Notes: a model not told the origin generated them from the letters alone. Shown: positions 1-9,740, counted from the first letter of the stretch. The stretch is DNA of 64,000 nucleotides from Hymenobacter perfusus (GCF_003944765.1 NZ_RWIU01000011.1:1-64000); one strand, 5' to 3'. Made by a program: numbers and translations.

Positions 1-671
1 GCCCCGCCGGTGGTCTGCTTGTCAATCTTCGAGGCCGCAAAAGACATCAGGGCCATGGTGCCGGTAGCCGGGTTGCTCATGGCGCCGGCCAGGCTAAGTG
101 CCGTGGTCCAGGTGATGGGCGGCTGGCCCTCGTCGCGCACATCCAGTTTGTACATAATGCCTACCGCTCCCTCGGGTACGTCCACCTCAAATACCTTGCG
201 GCTCAAGTGCATGCAGTTCGAGCAGTGAATGGTGGCCGTACTGATGGGCAGTGCGTCCTGGGTTGAGTAGCGGCATTTGATTTCGCGCCCGTCCTCGCGC
301 CAGCTTTTGAAGTCCGCTTGCGCCTGCCCCTTCACATACGTACCCCGGAAGTTGAGCTGGCCGTTTTCATACCAGCCCGTGCACAGGCCCGTCAGCACGT
401 CGGGGCTTTCGCTCAGCAACTTGCCTTCGCCCTGTTTCTTCCAGGACGGATAGAAGTAGTCCCGCACGGAACCCACGGTTTTGCCGCTCACATCGTGACG
501 AGCAATACGGGCGTAGGCCACTTCCTCCTGCGTTTCGGTACGCTCCCAGTCCCGGTCAAAGTAGACGGTATCGGCCGGGGGCGAAGTAACAGCCGCCGGT
601 TTGGGCCGCTGAGCCAGCGCGGGTATACTTATTATAAGGAGTAAGAGGTAGAAAGAGTAGCGTTTTACCAT
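1..671 (-). CDS. Exported MORN-repeat-like protein, 3' part outside window
   Basis: Partial gene running off the left edge; 223 codons are visible from an ATG at 669-671. The protein begins with a basic residue pair and a hydrophobic stretch ending in ALAQ, a convincing Sec signal peptide. A central segment with GLCTGWYENGQLNFRGTY has the pattern of MORN-like repeats (toxin-antitoxin YwqK-like), common in Bacteroidota exported proteins and often joined to TonB-like domains. A CSNC pair follows near residue 160. The C-terminal domain is not in the window, so the function is open. It is unrelated in codon use and apparent role to the defence operon downstream. Confidence 0.75.
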   Translation of the reverse strand, partial: MVKRYSFYLLLLIISIPALAQRPKPAAVTSPPADTVYFDRDWERTETQEEVAYARIARHDVSGKTVGSVRDYFYPSWKKQGEGKLLSESPDVLTGLCTGWYENGQLNFRGTYVKGQAQADFKSWREDGREIKCRYSTQDALPISTATIHCSNCMHLSRKVFEVDVPEGAVGIMYKLDVRDEGQPPITWTTALSLAGAMSNPATGTMALMSFAASKIDKQTTGG

Positions 672-750
672 ACAGTGAATGGGTGGGTGAAAAGCGGAAT
701 GGCGGATGGTAAATATAATTGGCTGCTGACAATTGTCTGTGAACCACACT

Positions 751-780
751 GAAAGGGGCTGCTCAATCAAGCAGGCCCTT
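751..780. terminator. Weak stem-loop between the two minus-strand genes
   Basis: Arms AAGGGGCTGC and GCAGGCCCTT pair with one mismatch around an 8-nt loop. There is no clear T tract on either side, so a terminator role after the ABC-3C operon is only possible. Confidence 0.3.
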
Positions 781-881
781 CTCTCGATACATCCCACGTG
801 CGCTAACTGAAATACTTAGTATGTAGCGCAACCACGAACGTAGCCATGCCAATATGCCCATTACTTTTCATTATAAATGTG

Positions 882-2843
882 CTACAAGCCCTTGTAGTAA
901 GGAATCAACGGCGGATTTTCATCACTGCCGGGCATCATGTGCCGCACGGAGAAAGTAAGAGGTGACGTCTCATCACGCACGATGAACTCCTTATCAATTA
1001 GTATAGCCTGCGTGCCTTGTAATTCGGTTTCCAGCAAGTCATACACCAACGCGTGGAAGCCCTCAAACTGCGCCTTGTTTTCACGTTCACTAATGTTCTT
1101 CATCGGCGAATCAATGATGAGCAGCGATGGCAGCATGGCTCCCACTTCTGTAGCAAGACGATGAATAGCTAAAGCAAAACATGCCTTGAAAAGAGTCTTT
1201 TTTCCGCCGCTGCTCAGGTTAGCAAACGACATGACGGTTACATCCCCTGTGGACGCTTCCGTCACTTCAGGCAAAAAGGTCTTGGTATTGATTTTAACAG
1301 TGTTTTCGACAGAAACACCTGGCATCTGGGCCCGGACCAAGCAGTCGAGAAAGTAAGCTTCCAGCTTGTGCAGATTTCCCATATCCGCTTCGGCACCGAT
1401 GCGAGCTGCCTCTAGCCGGCGTCGCAACGTGATTTCTTGTCCTTGTAGCTCGTCGGCCTGCCGAAACAGCTCCTGCACTTTTCGGGGCAGCAACACCAAC
1501 CGGCGCAAATCATTGATTTGCTGCCCTATTTCAGCGGCCCGTCGCTCAAGCACAAGCGCGGTGGACAGGTAGGCCGAGTCATAGTTACTCATGAGCTGCG
1601 TCAGCGAGTTGTCGACTGCTTCCCGGTCGCGGGCCAACTCCTTAGCCCGGCGCTGCAGGCGAGCCAATTGGTCTTCGTGCCGCGCAATGGAATCGTCCAA
1701 CTCGCCTATGCGTGCCTTGCTGTCGCTGGCTATGACAGCCGGGTCCAAGTTTGCGCCTCCCTCTGTAGGTTCTTCCTGGCCACACACAGGGCAGTCATGA
1801 GCGGGGCGCTCGGGCAAGGTTTGCGTGCACCGCGGACACGCTTCAAAGGCTACGCCACTGAGCACTGCTCTAGCGGCAGCTACCCGCTGCACTTTTAGGC
1901 CGAGAGTCAAAATCTCATTCTTGTGGCGGCGGTCTTGGTCGATGGTGCGTAGAATCTGCGGTTCGGCTTCTTCGAGGGCCACCATTTCTTCTGTCAGGGC
2001 GCGGGCCTTTTGCCGCAGACTATCGGTACCGTGCGGAATTTGAAGGTGCTGGGCCCGCAAGTCGGTCAGCTTTTGTGAAACGTCGGCTGCTTCGGCCTCA
2101 AATACGCCCACCTTGGCTTGAATCTCCTCCTCAGAGGCTACATCGGCTTCGAGTAAGCTTTCTTTTAGGGACTTAGCAGCCCCTTGCAGTTGTTGCCGAC
2201 GGGCGTAGAGTTCCTGCAGTTCAGATTCGAGCTCAGCTACCTGCTCCTGGTGGAAACCAAGGATAAAGCGCAGCACGTCTAGGCTTTTAAGGCGTTTGAA
2301 CGGGTCGCCGCCGTCGAGTTGAAAGAAATTGCTGTCGAACCCATCCTGGTCTAAGTAGCAAAACCAAAGCAAGTCCCGCAAACTCAACCGTGAAAGCTCG
2401 GAATCTTCTTTCAGCTTGCTGCGACGGACCCGCGGTGGCCGAATACCCGCTAAGTAAAACAGCAGGTCGGACAGTACTTCTACTTCAGTTCCGGGAATCA
2501 GCGGGCCGCCTGTGCCCGCTTTTCGCGCAGGCAAAATCAGGTCGAAACTTCCTTGCTCATCGCGCCAGCTGCACACTACGTAGTCACTGTCTCTCTGCCG
2601 TTCCAGTGCCAGCGGCTTTTCATTAACGAACAGGCTAAGTGTGGCCGTGGTAAACTCGCTTTGCAAAGCTGGCGACAAATCGAATTTACCTCCTAAGCAG
2701 TAGTCAATTAGGCGTGCGATGCTGGATTTACCCGCCCCCATTTGCCCATAGAAATACGTTACTTCCTCGAAGGGCAGCTCTTCGGTGGCGGCGGTGAAAA
2801 CCAGCGTCAACTTCGCCAAGCGAATGTGCATCGGGTAGCTCAT
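882..2843 (-). CDS. ABC-three-component system ATPase (Rad50-like, DUF3732-like)
   Basis: A 653-aa SMC/Rad50-type ABC ATPase. The Walker A motif GQMGAGKS is at about residues 33-40. A long charged coiled coil follows, with a zinc-hook-like CPRC...CPVCG pair near residues 335-355. The signature LSSGG is near 541 and the Walker B LLIIDSP near 573. The start was set at 2843 because it gives a four-base ATGA overlap with the gene before it; a longer reading would begin inside that gene. As last gene of the operon it would be the motor/sensor of an ABC-3C system, a class defined by comparative genomics by the Aravind group. The DNA-damage or phage trigger is unknown. Confidence 0.82.
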   Translation of the reverse strand: MSYPMHIRLAKLTLVFTAATEELPFEEVTYFYGQMGAGKSSIARLIDYCLGGKFDLSPALQSEFTTATLSLFVNEKPLALERQRDSDYVVCSWRDEQGSFDLILPARKAGTGGPLIPGTEVEVLSDLLFYLAGIRPPRVRRSKLKEDSELSRLSLRDLLWFCYLDQDGFDSNFFQLDGGDPFKRLKSLDVLRFILGFHQEQVAELESELQELYARRQQLQGAAKSLKESLLEADVASEEEIQAKVGVFEAEAADVSQKLTDLRAQHLQIPHGTDSLRQKARALTEEMVALEEAEPQILRTIDQDRRHKNEILTLGLKVQRVAAARAVLSGVAFEACPRCTQTLPERPAHDCPVCGQEEPTEGGANLDPAVIASDSKARIGELDDSIARHEDQLARLQRRAKELARDREAVDNSLTQLMSNYDSAYLSTALVLERRAAEIGQQINDLRRLVLLPRKVQELFRQADELQGQEITLRRRLEAARIGAEADMGNLHKLEAYFLDCLVRAQMPGVSVENTVKINTKTFLPEVTEASTGDVTVMSFANLSSGGKKTLFKACFALAIHRLATEVGAMLPSLLIIDSPMKNISERENKAQFEGFHALVYDLLETELQGTQAILIDKEFIVRDETSPLTFSVRHMMPGSDENPPLIPYYKGL

Positions 2844-3394
2844 AGGGCGATGTTTTCTCCCCACTTCATGTCAATGATTTCGGGGAATACTTCGTAAATC
2901 AGGTTTTTCAGCGCCGTCGCCGGCATGGAGCCGACAGTACGATAAATCAAGCTACTGCGCTCCTGCATATCCGCAAAAGCAGGCGATTCGCTAAGAGTGG
3001 CCACCACTCGGCGGCCGGCGTCGGTTAAGTCGACGTGCACGGTGTGGCCCTTTACATAGGAAACTACCAACCCTTTGGCTACCAGTAGTCCTATCCAGCG
3101 TCGGTAGCGTGTATCCCACGGACCGTAGCGGAAGCGCACCATTTTTGACTCAATCGACGTGCGCTCGTGAGGTTGGATGTTGGCTTTGGTGGCGTTTTTG
3201 TTTTTAAACTTGAGCAAGCGCTCAAGACAGTTTGGGTAACGTAACAAGAAGTCCAGCTTGGCCAGCTTCATGATGCCGGCCATAGTGCTGCCACTGCGCT
3301 GGTCCGATTGGCCCAGCAGCAAGAGCAGCCGCGCTAGGTGCAGCTCGTCGGCGTTTTCGGTAGCCGCCACCGCCTTGATTAGTCGGAAGCTCAT
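2840..3394 (-). CDS. ABC-three-component system middle component
   Basis: A 184-aa protein between the nuclease and the ATPase, overlapping both by four bases (ATGA at each junction), so the three are almost certainly translated together. It begins MSFRLIKAVAATENADELHLARLL and has a helical N half; the C half contains a stretch ending VHVDLTDAGRRVVATL, which reads as the wing of a winged-helix domain. Middle components of ABC-3C systems are small, fast-evolving winged-helix proteins thought to bridge ATPase and effector. Assignment rests mainly on position and the wHTH-like C-terminal part, not on a strong motif. Confidence 0.7.
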   Translation of the reverse strand: MSFRLIKAVAATENADELHLARLLLLLGQSDQRSGSTMAGIMKLAKLDFLLRYPNCLERLLKFKNKNATKANIQPHERTSIESKMVRFRYGPWDTRYRRWIGLLVAKGLVVSYVKGHTVHVDLTDAGRRVVATLSESPAFADMQERSSLIYRTVGSMPATALKNLIYEVFPEIIDMKWGENIAL

Positions 3395-4674
3395 GCCACG
3401 TGAAGGTTAAATTTATCACTCCACCATACGGTGCACTGTTCGGTCAACAAACCAGCGATGCCCACTAAGCATTCATACGGCTCGTTTTCCACTTTACGCG
3501 GTGTGTTTTCGGCTATGGCTTTCAACCGCTGAAAAACGCTCACCAACATTGCTGGCCCATAGGGTGCGGTGGGCAAGACACGGCTGGTTTGCGCCACGAG
3601 TTGTGCCTCCGTGCATTCAGCTTGTACGACGCCCTCCAACTGCTTCAGAAAGTCCTCAAAGTTCTCTGGGCTGGCGTGCGCCAGCGCCATAAGGCGCGCT
3701 TCGGTGTCCAAGGTTCGGCGCTCCATTAGAGGCAATTGGTCAACTAATCCCCCTTGCACAAACTTCTTCCGCAGGATGTCGCGCTGCGTTCCGGATTCGC
3801 CAATGGCTATCGTAACGTCTCCGGTCTGATAGCGAAAGACCATACCTGACGTCTGCCCCACGCAGTCGGCCACCACGGACACAGGCACCCGCTTGGCCAG
3901 CAGCCGCGGGTTCGCCTGCCCCGCCACGTGGGGCAAGTGTTGGCGCGGGTCTTCAATCAGCAACGAGGAAGCACCGTAAACCTTTTGAATCAGTTCGTCC
4001 CGCACCGAGTTTAGCTCAGCCGCCGGCATGAGCTTGCAATCTGTCAGTTTCGGTAGGTGAATGTGCGCCACCTCCGAATCGAAGTGGTCCCGGTTGGGGC
4101 CCTTAACTAATTCGGTCCGCTTAAGCACTGCGAATAAAGCATTTGCATCACAGCCAAACTCGGTGGCCATGGCCGCTAGCACCTCGGCAAACGGTGCCGG
4201 CACTTCGCTCGGCTGCCTGCAGCCCCCAAGGACTTTTAAAAAACTGCGTGGGCTATTCTTTAGCCTCCTTAAGTCGGTTACGTCTAGCCCCACGGACGAA
4301 AATTCAGCGTTGGACACAATGATGAACCGATGAATATTTGACCCAAACTTCTGGTCTAGTTCCACAAACCGTTTGAGGCTATGGCGCATTGCCTCGTCCG
4401 TGAGCGTCCAATCCCCAATTTCTGGCCTACGGGTCTTTACCTGAAAGGCATCATAAGTGCTATCAGGCCGCTCGGCTAACAAGTCCTCATGGTGCTCGCA
4501 CCAGATGGCTTCATAAGGATTAAGGCCGATAGCAGCAGCTATCAGCAGAATGGAGCCGTAAGCGTGCTGGTATCGAAAATTGCGCTGCGTTTCATCGCCG
4601 GGGTCGCCAATAGCCGCCACGTCGGCTGGATTTGGTAGCGCAGGGGTAGAAGTAGGCCGTAGTTTTTTCCCCAT
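3391..4674 (-). CDS. ABC-3C effector with DUF4297/Cap4-type nuclease domain
   Basis: A 427-aa protein and the first gene of the operon. The N-terminal region (about residues 25-150) has the layout of DUF4297 / Cap4-like PD-(D/E)xK nucleases: GDETQRNFRYQHAYG, an acidic HHEDLL around residue 63, then FQVKTR around residues 77-82 as the Q-x-K part of the active site. Such domains degrade double-stranded DNA in CBASS and related systems. The C-terminal 250 residues are helical and unrecognised and should carry the ABC-3C effector interaction domain. Coupled to the next gene by an ATGA overlap. Likely role: abortive DNA cleavage once the ATPase is triggered (inference). Confidence 0.75.
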   Translation of the reverse strand: MGKKLRPTSTPALPNPADVAAIGDPGDETQRNFRYQHAYGSILLIAAAIGLNPYEAIWCEHHEDLLAERPDSTYDAFQVKTRRPEIGDWTLTDEAMRHSLKRFVELDQKFGSNIHRFIIVSNAEFSSVGLDVTDLRRLKNSPRSFLKVLGGCRQPSEVPAPFAEVLAAMATEFGCDANALFAVLKRTELVKGPNRDHFDSEVAHIHLPKLTDCKLMPAAELNSVRDELIQKVYGASSLLIEDPRQHLPHVAGQANPRLLAKRVPVSVVADCVGQTSGMVFRYQTGDVTIAIGESGTQRDILRKKFVQGGLVDQLPLMERRTLDTEARLMALAHASPENFEDFLKQLEGVVQAECTEAQLVAQTSRVLPTAPYGPAMLVSVFQRLKAIAENTPRKVENEPYECLVGIAGLLTEQCTVWWSDKFNLHVA

Positions 4675-4789
4675 AAGTGGGAATGATGCACCATTAGGGT
4701 ATCAAGTAACGGCCGAAATACGAATTAATTTTTAATACCGCTATCAACCGCTTCCTGCTGTCCGTGTAGTCGCGTTGTAGAAGGCCGCC

Positions 4790-4824
4790 ATAAGGTATGA
4801 TAAGTCTTAGTTATCATACCTTAT
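4790..4824. other. Candidate recombinase target: 14-bp perfect dyad with 7-bp spacer
   Basis: Two perfectly inverted 14-base arms (first arm ATAAGGTATGATAA) flank the spacer GTCTTAG. This is the geometry of tyrosine recombinase core sites, and it lies 58 bp before the recombinase start. It also ends five bases before a TACTTTTG -7 element, so a protein bound here could control that promoter. Confidence 0.6.
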
Positions 4825-4828
4825 TCAC

Positions 4829-4836
4829 TACTTTTG
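4829..4836 (+). promoter_or_regulatory. -7 promoter element of the recombinase gene
   Basis: TACTTTTG matches the Bacteroidota -7 consensus TAnnTTTG, 46 bp before the GTG start. No good -33 TTTG is seen at the expected distance; the dyad at 4790-4824 occupies that place. Confidence 0.5.
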
Positions 4837-4882
4837 AGAACCGCCCATTTTTCGCGTTTTCACTCCTTATATATAGGCTGCC

Positions 4883-5842
4883 GTGAGTTCCGTTCCTACT
4901 GTTACCACTTCGCACACCTCCGCCGGTCTGGCGCACCTGACCGAGCACACAACTCGGTATGTTGAGGCTGGCTTGCAAGGCGCGCCCAACACGGCCCGGG
5001 CGTACGCCGGCGATTGGCGCCGCTTCACCGAGTGGTGCACCACGCACGGACAGGTCGCGCTGCCGGCTTCGGTGGAGACGCTCGCGGGCTTTGTGACCCA
5101 CCTGGCCGAAACCGGCAAAAAAGTGTCGACTATTCAGCGCAGCTGCGCGGCTATTAGCAAGGCCCACGCGCTTCGCGACCTGGCCTCGCCCACGGACGAC
5201 AAGAAGTTCAAGGTGCTGATGGAAGGCATCAGCCGATTGAAAGGCGTAAGGCAAAAGCAGGCCCCGGCGTTTTCGCTGGCCAGCTTCAAGCGCACCCTCA
5301 AGCACCTCGATGCCAGCACGCCGGCGGGCTTGCGCGATAAGGTCATTTTGCTGCTGGGCTTTACAGGGGCATTCCGCCGGTCTGAGTTGTCGGCGCTGGA
5401 CTTGGATGACTTGACGTTTTCCGAGGAAGGGCTCACCATCAACTTAAAGCGCAGCAAGACCAACCAGTTGGGTCAAGCGGAGGAAAAGGCCATTTTTTAT
5501 TCGCCGGACCCCGCCCTTTGCCCCATTCGCACGCTGCAGGCTTGGTTACGACTACTGGAGCGCACGTCGGGCCCCATTCTTGTCTCGTTCCGCAAGGGCA
5601 GCCGACTCACGGACCGGCGGCTGACCGATGTGCACCTCAACAAAATTGTGCAGCGGCACCTGGGCCCGAAGTTTACGGCCCACTCGCTGCGGGCCTCGTT
5701 CGTGACGGTGGCCAAGCTCAACGGCGCCGACGACAGCGAGGTGATGAACCAGACGAAGCACAAGACTAGCGAAATGATTCGTCGTTACACTCGTCTTGAT
5801 AATGTACGGCAACATAATGCAGCACAAAAATTAGGCTTGTAA
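4883..5842 (+). CDS. Tyrosine recombinase / site-specific integrase
   Basis: A 319-aa phage-integrase family recombinase. The N-terminal part (about 1-110) is the SAM-like core-binding domain. The catalytic domain shows Arg I in AFRRSEL (R164), a Lys-bearing LKRSKTN beta hairpin, the H-x-x-R box HSLRASF (H267, R270), a second His in KHKTSEM, and the nucleophile Tyr in RRYTRLDN (Y302). All catalytic residues are present, so it should be active. Translation appears to start at GTG 4883. On a plasmid it may resolve multimers, or it may have brought in the neighbouring defence genes. The dyad at 4790-4824 is its best candidate site. Confidence 0.88.
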   Translation: MSSVPTVTTSHTSAGLAHLTEHTTRYVEAGLQGAPNTARAYAGDWRRFTEWCTTHGQVALPASVETLAGFVTHLAETGKKVSTIQRSCAAISKAHALRDLASPTDDKKFKVLMEGISRLKGVRQKQAPAFSLASFKRTLKHLDASTPAGLRDKVILLLGFTGAFRRSELSALDLDDLTFSEEGLTINLKRSKTNQLGQAEEKAIFYSPDPALCPIRTLQAWLRLLERTSGPILVSFRKGSRLTDRRLTDVHLNKIVQRHLGPKFTAHSLRASFVTVAKLNGADDSEVMNQTKHKTSEMIRRYTRLDNVRQHNAAQKLGL

Positions 5843-5891
5843 CAAGTTAAAGGCCCATATAATATAAATTCAGGGATTCAAGAATTCAGCT

Positions 5892-8800
5892 TCATTTTCG
5901 CCCTGCTGTTGCTATTTGCCACGCTTGCTCTAAGTCTTTCAACACGGCCCGCATAGGTTCTGGCAATAGCATGAATTTAAGACTTATAAACTGTTTTAGC
6001 AGCGTTAGGATGCTTTGGTTTAGCGGCAGGTAGGTGAAGCAAGCCGTGAGAATGGTAGTTGCAGCCCTGCTTTTATGAGCAGGCAATAGGCTACCCATTA
6101 AATATATCTCTCGTAGCACGACAATCATATCGGCCATCGAGCTTGGTTCGCTCAGCATTTGCCGCGGAAGACACTTCAAGCACTGCAACGCCCTGCCGGT
6201 AAATTGCCCACCCGCCACTTTGAGTTCCTGTAGCAGCAGTGTTGAACTAATCGTAAGGCCGAGGTAGTGAAAATCAAGTAGCTTGGGCTGAATGACAGTC
6301 TCAAACTCCTCTGGGTACAGAGCCAGAAGAAAGGCCTCTGTGCTGATGGTGTTGCCGGGCCGTAAGGATAGCTGCAGAAAAGTCGAGTCATCCGATACTA
6401 GCATCGTATCGGGTACGGCAGCCAAAAAGGCAGTATCTACCATGTACTGAGTGTGCTCTTCGTGCGCGCCTTCCCGCAAGGACGCCTGCCGAAGGGCATC
6501 GAGCTTCTCGGCCACGATACGCGTTGTGCAGTGGGTTTCAATCCATGCCAATAGCTCCGTGAGGTAAGTGATGTGACGTTCATGCATTTCGGGCGGGTAG
6601 AAGTGCGGCCGCACGATATCGCCAATGATTTCGACCGTCATTTCAACTGGCTGCGAGCGGCGCATTTCCTGTAGCTTTTGCTCCAGAAGCTCTACCACAT
6701 GCAGGGAGATGCCCAGGTTAGTCTTGGGCATTATTCCTAGCTGTTTGCTCATCCGGTGCAGTAACGGCAGGGAAGTCCAATCCAGAATGAACAGGTTGTC
6801 AGGATTTATGACTACATCCGCGAATAAACTGCGCGGGGACACTACCAACCCTGGCACATCGGGCTGGCTCTGCTCGGTAAGCACTTGGTACGCTTCGAGG
6901 CAATTACCGTGGAAAACAGCTACCACTAGGGCGGAGAATGTGGTTTGACCACTCGCATATTCAGCAAAGAGTTGCCGGTTCTGTACCTGTCGAGCGGCGC
7001 CCTCGGCGCCCATGGCGCTACTTAAGGCGGCGTGCAGTTGCTCGATTTCGCCATTGCCAAACTCGATTTGCTCAAAGGGCAATTCGGGGTCCCCAGCTTT
7101 TACATCGTCCAGAATATCTCTGAAAAGCCCCGCGTAGAGGTCGGTAATTTCCAGCAGCTCTATTGTCAGGTCGCGGCCCGTAGTGGGATGCGACATTACG
7201 TATTTTTTGCCTTTTTCTTTGTCTACCAACTCTTTTGCCCAGACACTTAGGCCTCCGTCCATCGTTTCTTGCGTTAGAGCGATGCGCCGCTGAGGTTTAC
7301 CGTTGACCGTGTAATGCACGACCGTATTGAGGGCTGCACGGTCGTAATCGGGGGGCGGCGGGCTGTTGCGAGGTTGGTTTAGCGCGAACTGGATATACTT
7401 GCCGCGCGCAACCATGTCGTCGCGCCTGCTGGCGTGAGGGTACAGCAATTGCTGCGCCCAATCCAGGTGGCCGATGTGAGCGGCCATTGATGCCACGTTG
7501 AATAGGTGCTTCCGGCGTAGCATCGCTGGATTTTGCAGGATATCTTCCAACTCGGTCTGAAGCTCACCGCTGCGCTTCGACTTATACAGCGCCAGTAGCT
7601 TGGCCCACCGCAGGCCCGAGGCGTCGGTGACGTGGCCCGTAGCGGCCTCCACTACTTCCAAGATGCGCGGCCAGTCGTGCAGCATTTCTGCCAGCTGGAT
7701 TTCCCAGTTGCAGAACTCCGTGAAGATGCCGTAGCGCAACCGCCAGGCACGAAGCTCTTCGCGCAACGCGGCACTATCACTACGCCGGTGATACTGGTTG
7801 GTTAGCCGGAGCCACTCGGCTCCTTGCTCTAAGCTCTGCGGATAGCCTGGCCACCCTTCTAGCACAGCAGCTGTCGCTTCATAGTCTTTAAGTTCGTGAT
7901 ATAAATTGGCCAAGGCTTGCCTGTACACCGTGTCTGTATCAGCACGAAGCAAAGCATTGGCTTCGTCGACCAGTCGCCTCACTTCTTCTTGTTGGTCTGG
8001 GTCGGCTACCAGCGCCTGGGCTTGCAGTACCAACGCAGGAAGCCCAGAGGGGACCTGTTGCCGTTGGATGCACTTCTCTACAAACGCCAGTCGGTCAGCC
8101 ACTGAGTCGCAGTGTTCCAGGTAAATCAGCGCCCTAAAAAACACAAAATCATCTAGGTGCTCTATTTCGTCCAGGTGTTTGCCTAGTGCGGCGCGGGCTT
8201 CCTCCTTTGGCCGTTTCAGCTGTCGTAGCGTGTAATAGCGCAGGAACCCTACTTCAGGTATTGCTCGGGTGTCGAGCATGGCGATTATTTCCAGAACGGC
8301 TTCGTATTCCTTAGCTTGGTAGAGGGCAAAAACCAACTGATTGGCATAGCGCTGACGCTCTTCTACCGGTAAGCTGGGAAAGCGACGACGTAGCTCGTCG
8401 TATTCCGAAATGTCAGCCAAGAGTAGCCAGCCCGCTACTCCCCGCACGAAATGGTAGTGCGTCAGCACAGGCGACTTTTCAGTAGGCTGTAGCAGGTCGG
8501 TGTATTGCTGCAATACTTTATGGGCGGCCCGCATATCAGCGTTGTCCAGAAGCGATGGGCCGTCATTTAACACGATGACTGGCGACATTTGTCGCAGTCC
8601 TCTCTCAATGACAAACAGGGCCAGGGTAGCCTGAAAACGGCGGTTTTCGGGGGTGAGGTGGGTACTGGGTTGGTAAGACCGTAAATCTTTCTCCAGTAGC
8701 CGGCTTGCCACCACCGCACCGCTGGCCGTGCCGTCAACCAGCAGCGACAGGGCCATCAGTTTAAACCGCTCATCTTGCGCAATAAACTCGGGCACTGCCC

Positions 8801-9740
8801 GTAGATTCTGGTCGAATTCATCTGGCTTGCCCAAGGCTAGTCGGACAGCAGCAGTTGGGGCATTAAATGGGTCGAGACGCTCAATTGTCTCTAGGACAGC
8901 TTGCGCTGCCGACAGGTGTTTTTGATTAACGTAGGCCCGCGCAGCTTCTTCCGTATAAGGAAGATTGTCGGGTTGCAGCAGGTAGGCCCGTACCATGAAT
9001 CGGTCACCCAGCGCTATTTCGCCCATCTCCTGATGGGTGCGACCCAGCAAAAAATAGAGCCTAGCCATTAGCGCGTGCTCACCAGATAGGTAGCGGGTTA
9101 TGACCCGTTCTAGGTTGTGCAGTTGGCGTTGGGCTGTCACGGGTTTGTAAGCAGCCAAATCGCGCTCAATGGCATCAAGCACGGCACTTACCAGCCCAAT
9201 GCTTTGGGCATCGTGGCGGGCAAGTAGTTCGGTCGTTTGAGCCAGCACCTCCTGTAGCTGCCCTTGGGCCGACAGGGCAAAATGCACTGTAATGGCTTTG
9301 TAATTTTCTTCGAGAAAACGCTTTTCCAGCTCCCTGTCGGCTTTCATGGCGGCACGCAATCGGGCCGAAAAATCCGTGAGTTGTTCGACGGTGGGCGGGC
9401 GCATATTCGGCAGCGCAGGGAAGTCTTCTGGCTTAAGCGGAGAATCCTGCTCGAATAGCTCGTAAGTTAAAGCAGTCTCCCAGAGGAAAGCGGATTGGAA
9501 AAAGTAGAATTGTCGGTCATCTATCGCTGTGCTGTACTCCGTGCGGTACTCGGCCAGCAGCTGCTCGATAATGGCCGCCAGCCGATTTTTATAGGTAGGC
9601 TTGGTCGTGACCAAGTTTTTGACATAATCCGTAACCCGCTTACCCGCTTCTTTTTGAGCTAACGAAATCGGGTTCAACCCTATTGAATCGAGAAAACTCC
9701 ATGCTGACGTGACGATAACGGCTGTAGTTACTGTTTCCAT
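5892..9740 (-). CDS. Giant TPR protein with C-terminal PIN-like nuclease domain
   Basis: A 1282-aa protein. Residues 1-170 form a helical leader; residues about 180-790 are repetitive helical hairpins typical of TPR. At about 800-920 there is a beta-rich segment (RRIALTQ ... YVMSHPTTGRDL) followed by LYAGLFRDILDDV, which resembles the GreA/GreB-C-like domain of PIN-TPR-GreAB-C proteins. The C-terminal part has NLFILDWTSLPLL and DTMLVSDDSTFLQL, the spaced acidic residues expected of a PIN RNase. PIN-TPR-GreAB-C proteins have been linked to NTP-dependent conflict systems by comparative genomics (family knowledge from memory). Divergent from the STAND gene across 148 bp. Likely an RNA-targeting effector or sensor; substrate unknown. 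Confidence 0.6.
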   Translation of the reverse strand: METVTTAVIVTSAWSFLDSIGLNPISLAQKEAGKRVTDYVKNLVTTKPTYKNRLAAIIEQLLAEYRTEYSTAIDDRQFYFFQSAFLWETALTYELFEQDSPLKPEDFPALPNMRPPTVEQLTDFSARLRAAMKADRELEKRFLEENYKAITVHFALSAQGQLQEVLAQTTELLARHDAQSIGLVSAVLDAIERDLAAYKPVTAQRQLHNLERVITRYLSGEHALMARLYFLLGRTHQEMGEIALGDRFMVRAYLLQPDNLPYTEEAARAYVNQKHLSAAQAVLETIERLDPFNAPTAAVRLALGKPDEFDQNLRAVPEFIAQDERFKLMALSLLVDGTASGAVVASRLLEKDLRSYQPSTHLTPENRRFQATLALFVIERGLRQMSPVIVLNDGPSLLDNADMRAAHKVLQQYTDLLQPTEKSPVLTHYHFVRGVAGWLLLADISEYDELRRRFPSLPVEERQRYANQLVFALYQAKEYEAVLEIIAMLDTRAIPEVGFLRYYTLRQLKRPKEEARAALGKHLDEIEHLDDFVFFRALIYLEHCDSVADRLAFVEKCIQRQQVPSGLPALVLQAQALVADPDQQEEVRRLVDEANALLRADTDTVYRQALANLYHELKDYEATAAVLEGWPGYPQSLEQGAEWLRLTNQYHRRSDSAALREELRAWRLRYGIFTEFCNWEIQLAEMLHDWPRILEVVEAATGHVTDASGLRWAKLLALYKSKRSGELQTELEDILQNPAMLRRKHLFNVASMAAHIGHLDWAQQLLYPHASRRDDMVARGKYIQFALNQPRNSPPPPDYDRAALNTVVHYTVNGKPQRRIALTQETMDGGLSVWAKELVDKEKGKKYVMSHPTTGRDLTIELLEITDLYAGLFRDILDDVKAGDPELPFEQIEFGNGEIEQLHAALSSAMGAEGAARQVQNRQLFAEYASGQTTFSALVVAVFHGNCLEAYQVLTEQSQPDVPGLVVSPRSLFADVVINPDNLFILDWTSLPLLHRMSKQLGIMPKTNLGISLHVVELLEQKLQEMRRSQPVEMTVEIIGDIVRPHFYPPEMHERHITYLTELLAWIETHCTTRIVAEKLDALRQASLREGAHEEHTQYMVDTAFLAAVPDTMLVSDDSTFLQLSLRPGNTISTEAFLLALYPEEFETVIQPKLLDFHYLGLTISSTLLLQELKVAGGQFTGRALQCLKCLPRQMLSEPSSMADMIVVLREIYLMGSLLPAHKSRAATTILTACFTYLPLNQSILTLLKQFISLKFMLLPEPMRAVLKDLEQAWQIATAGRK

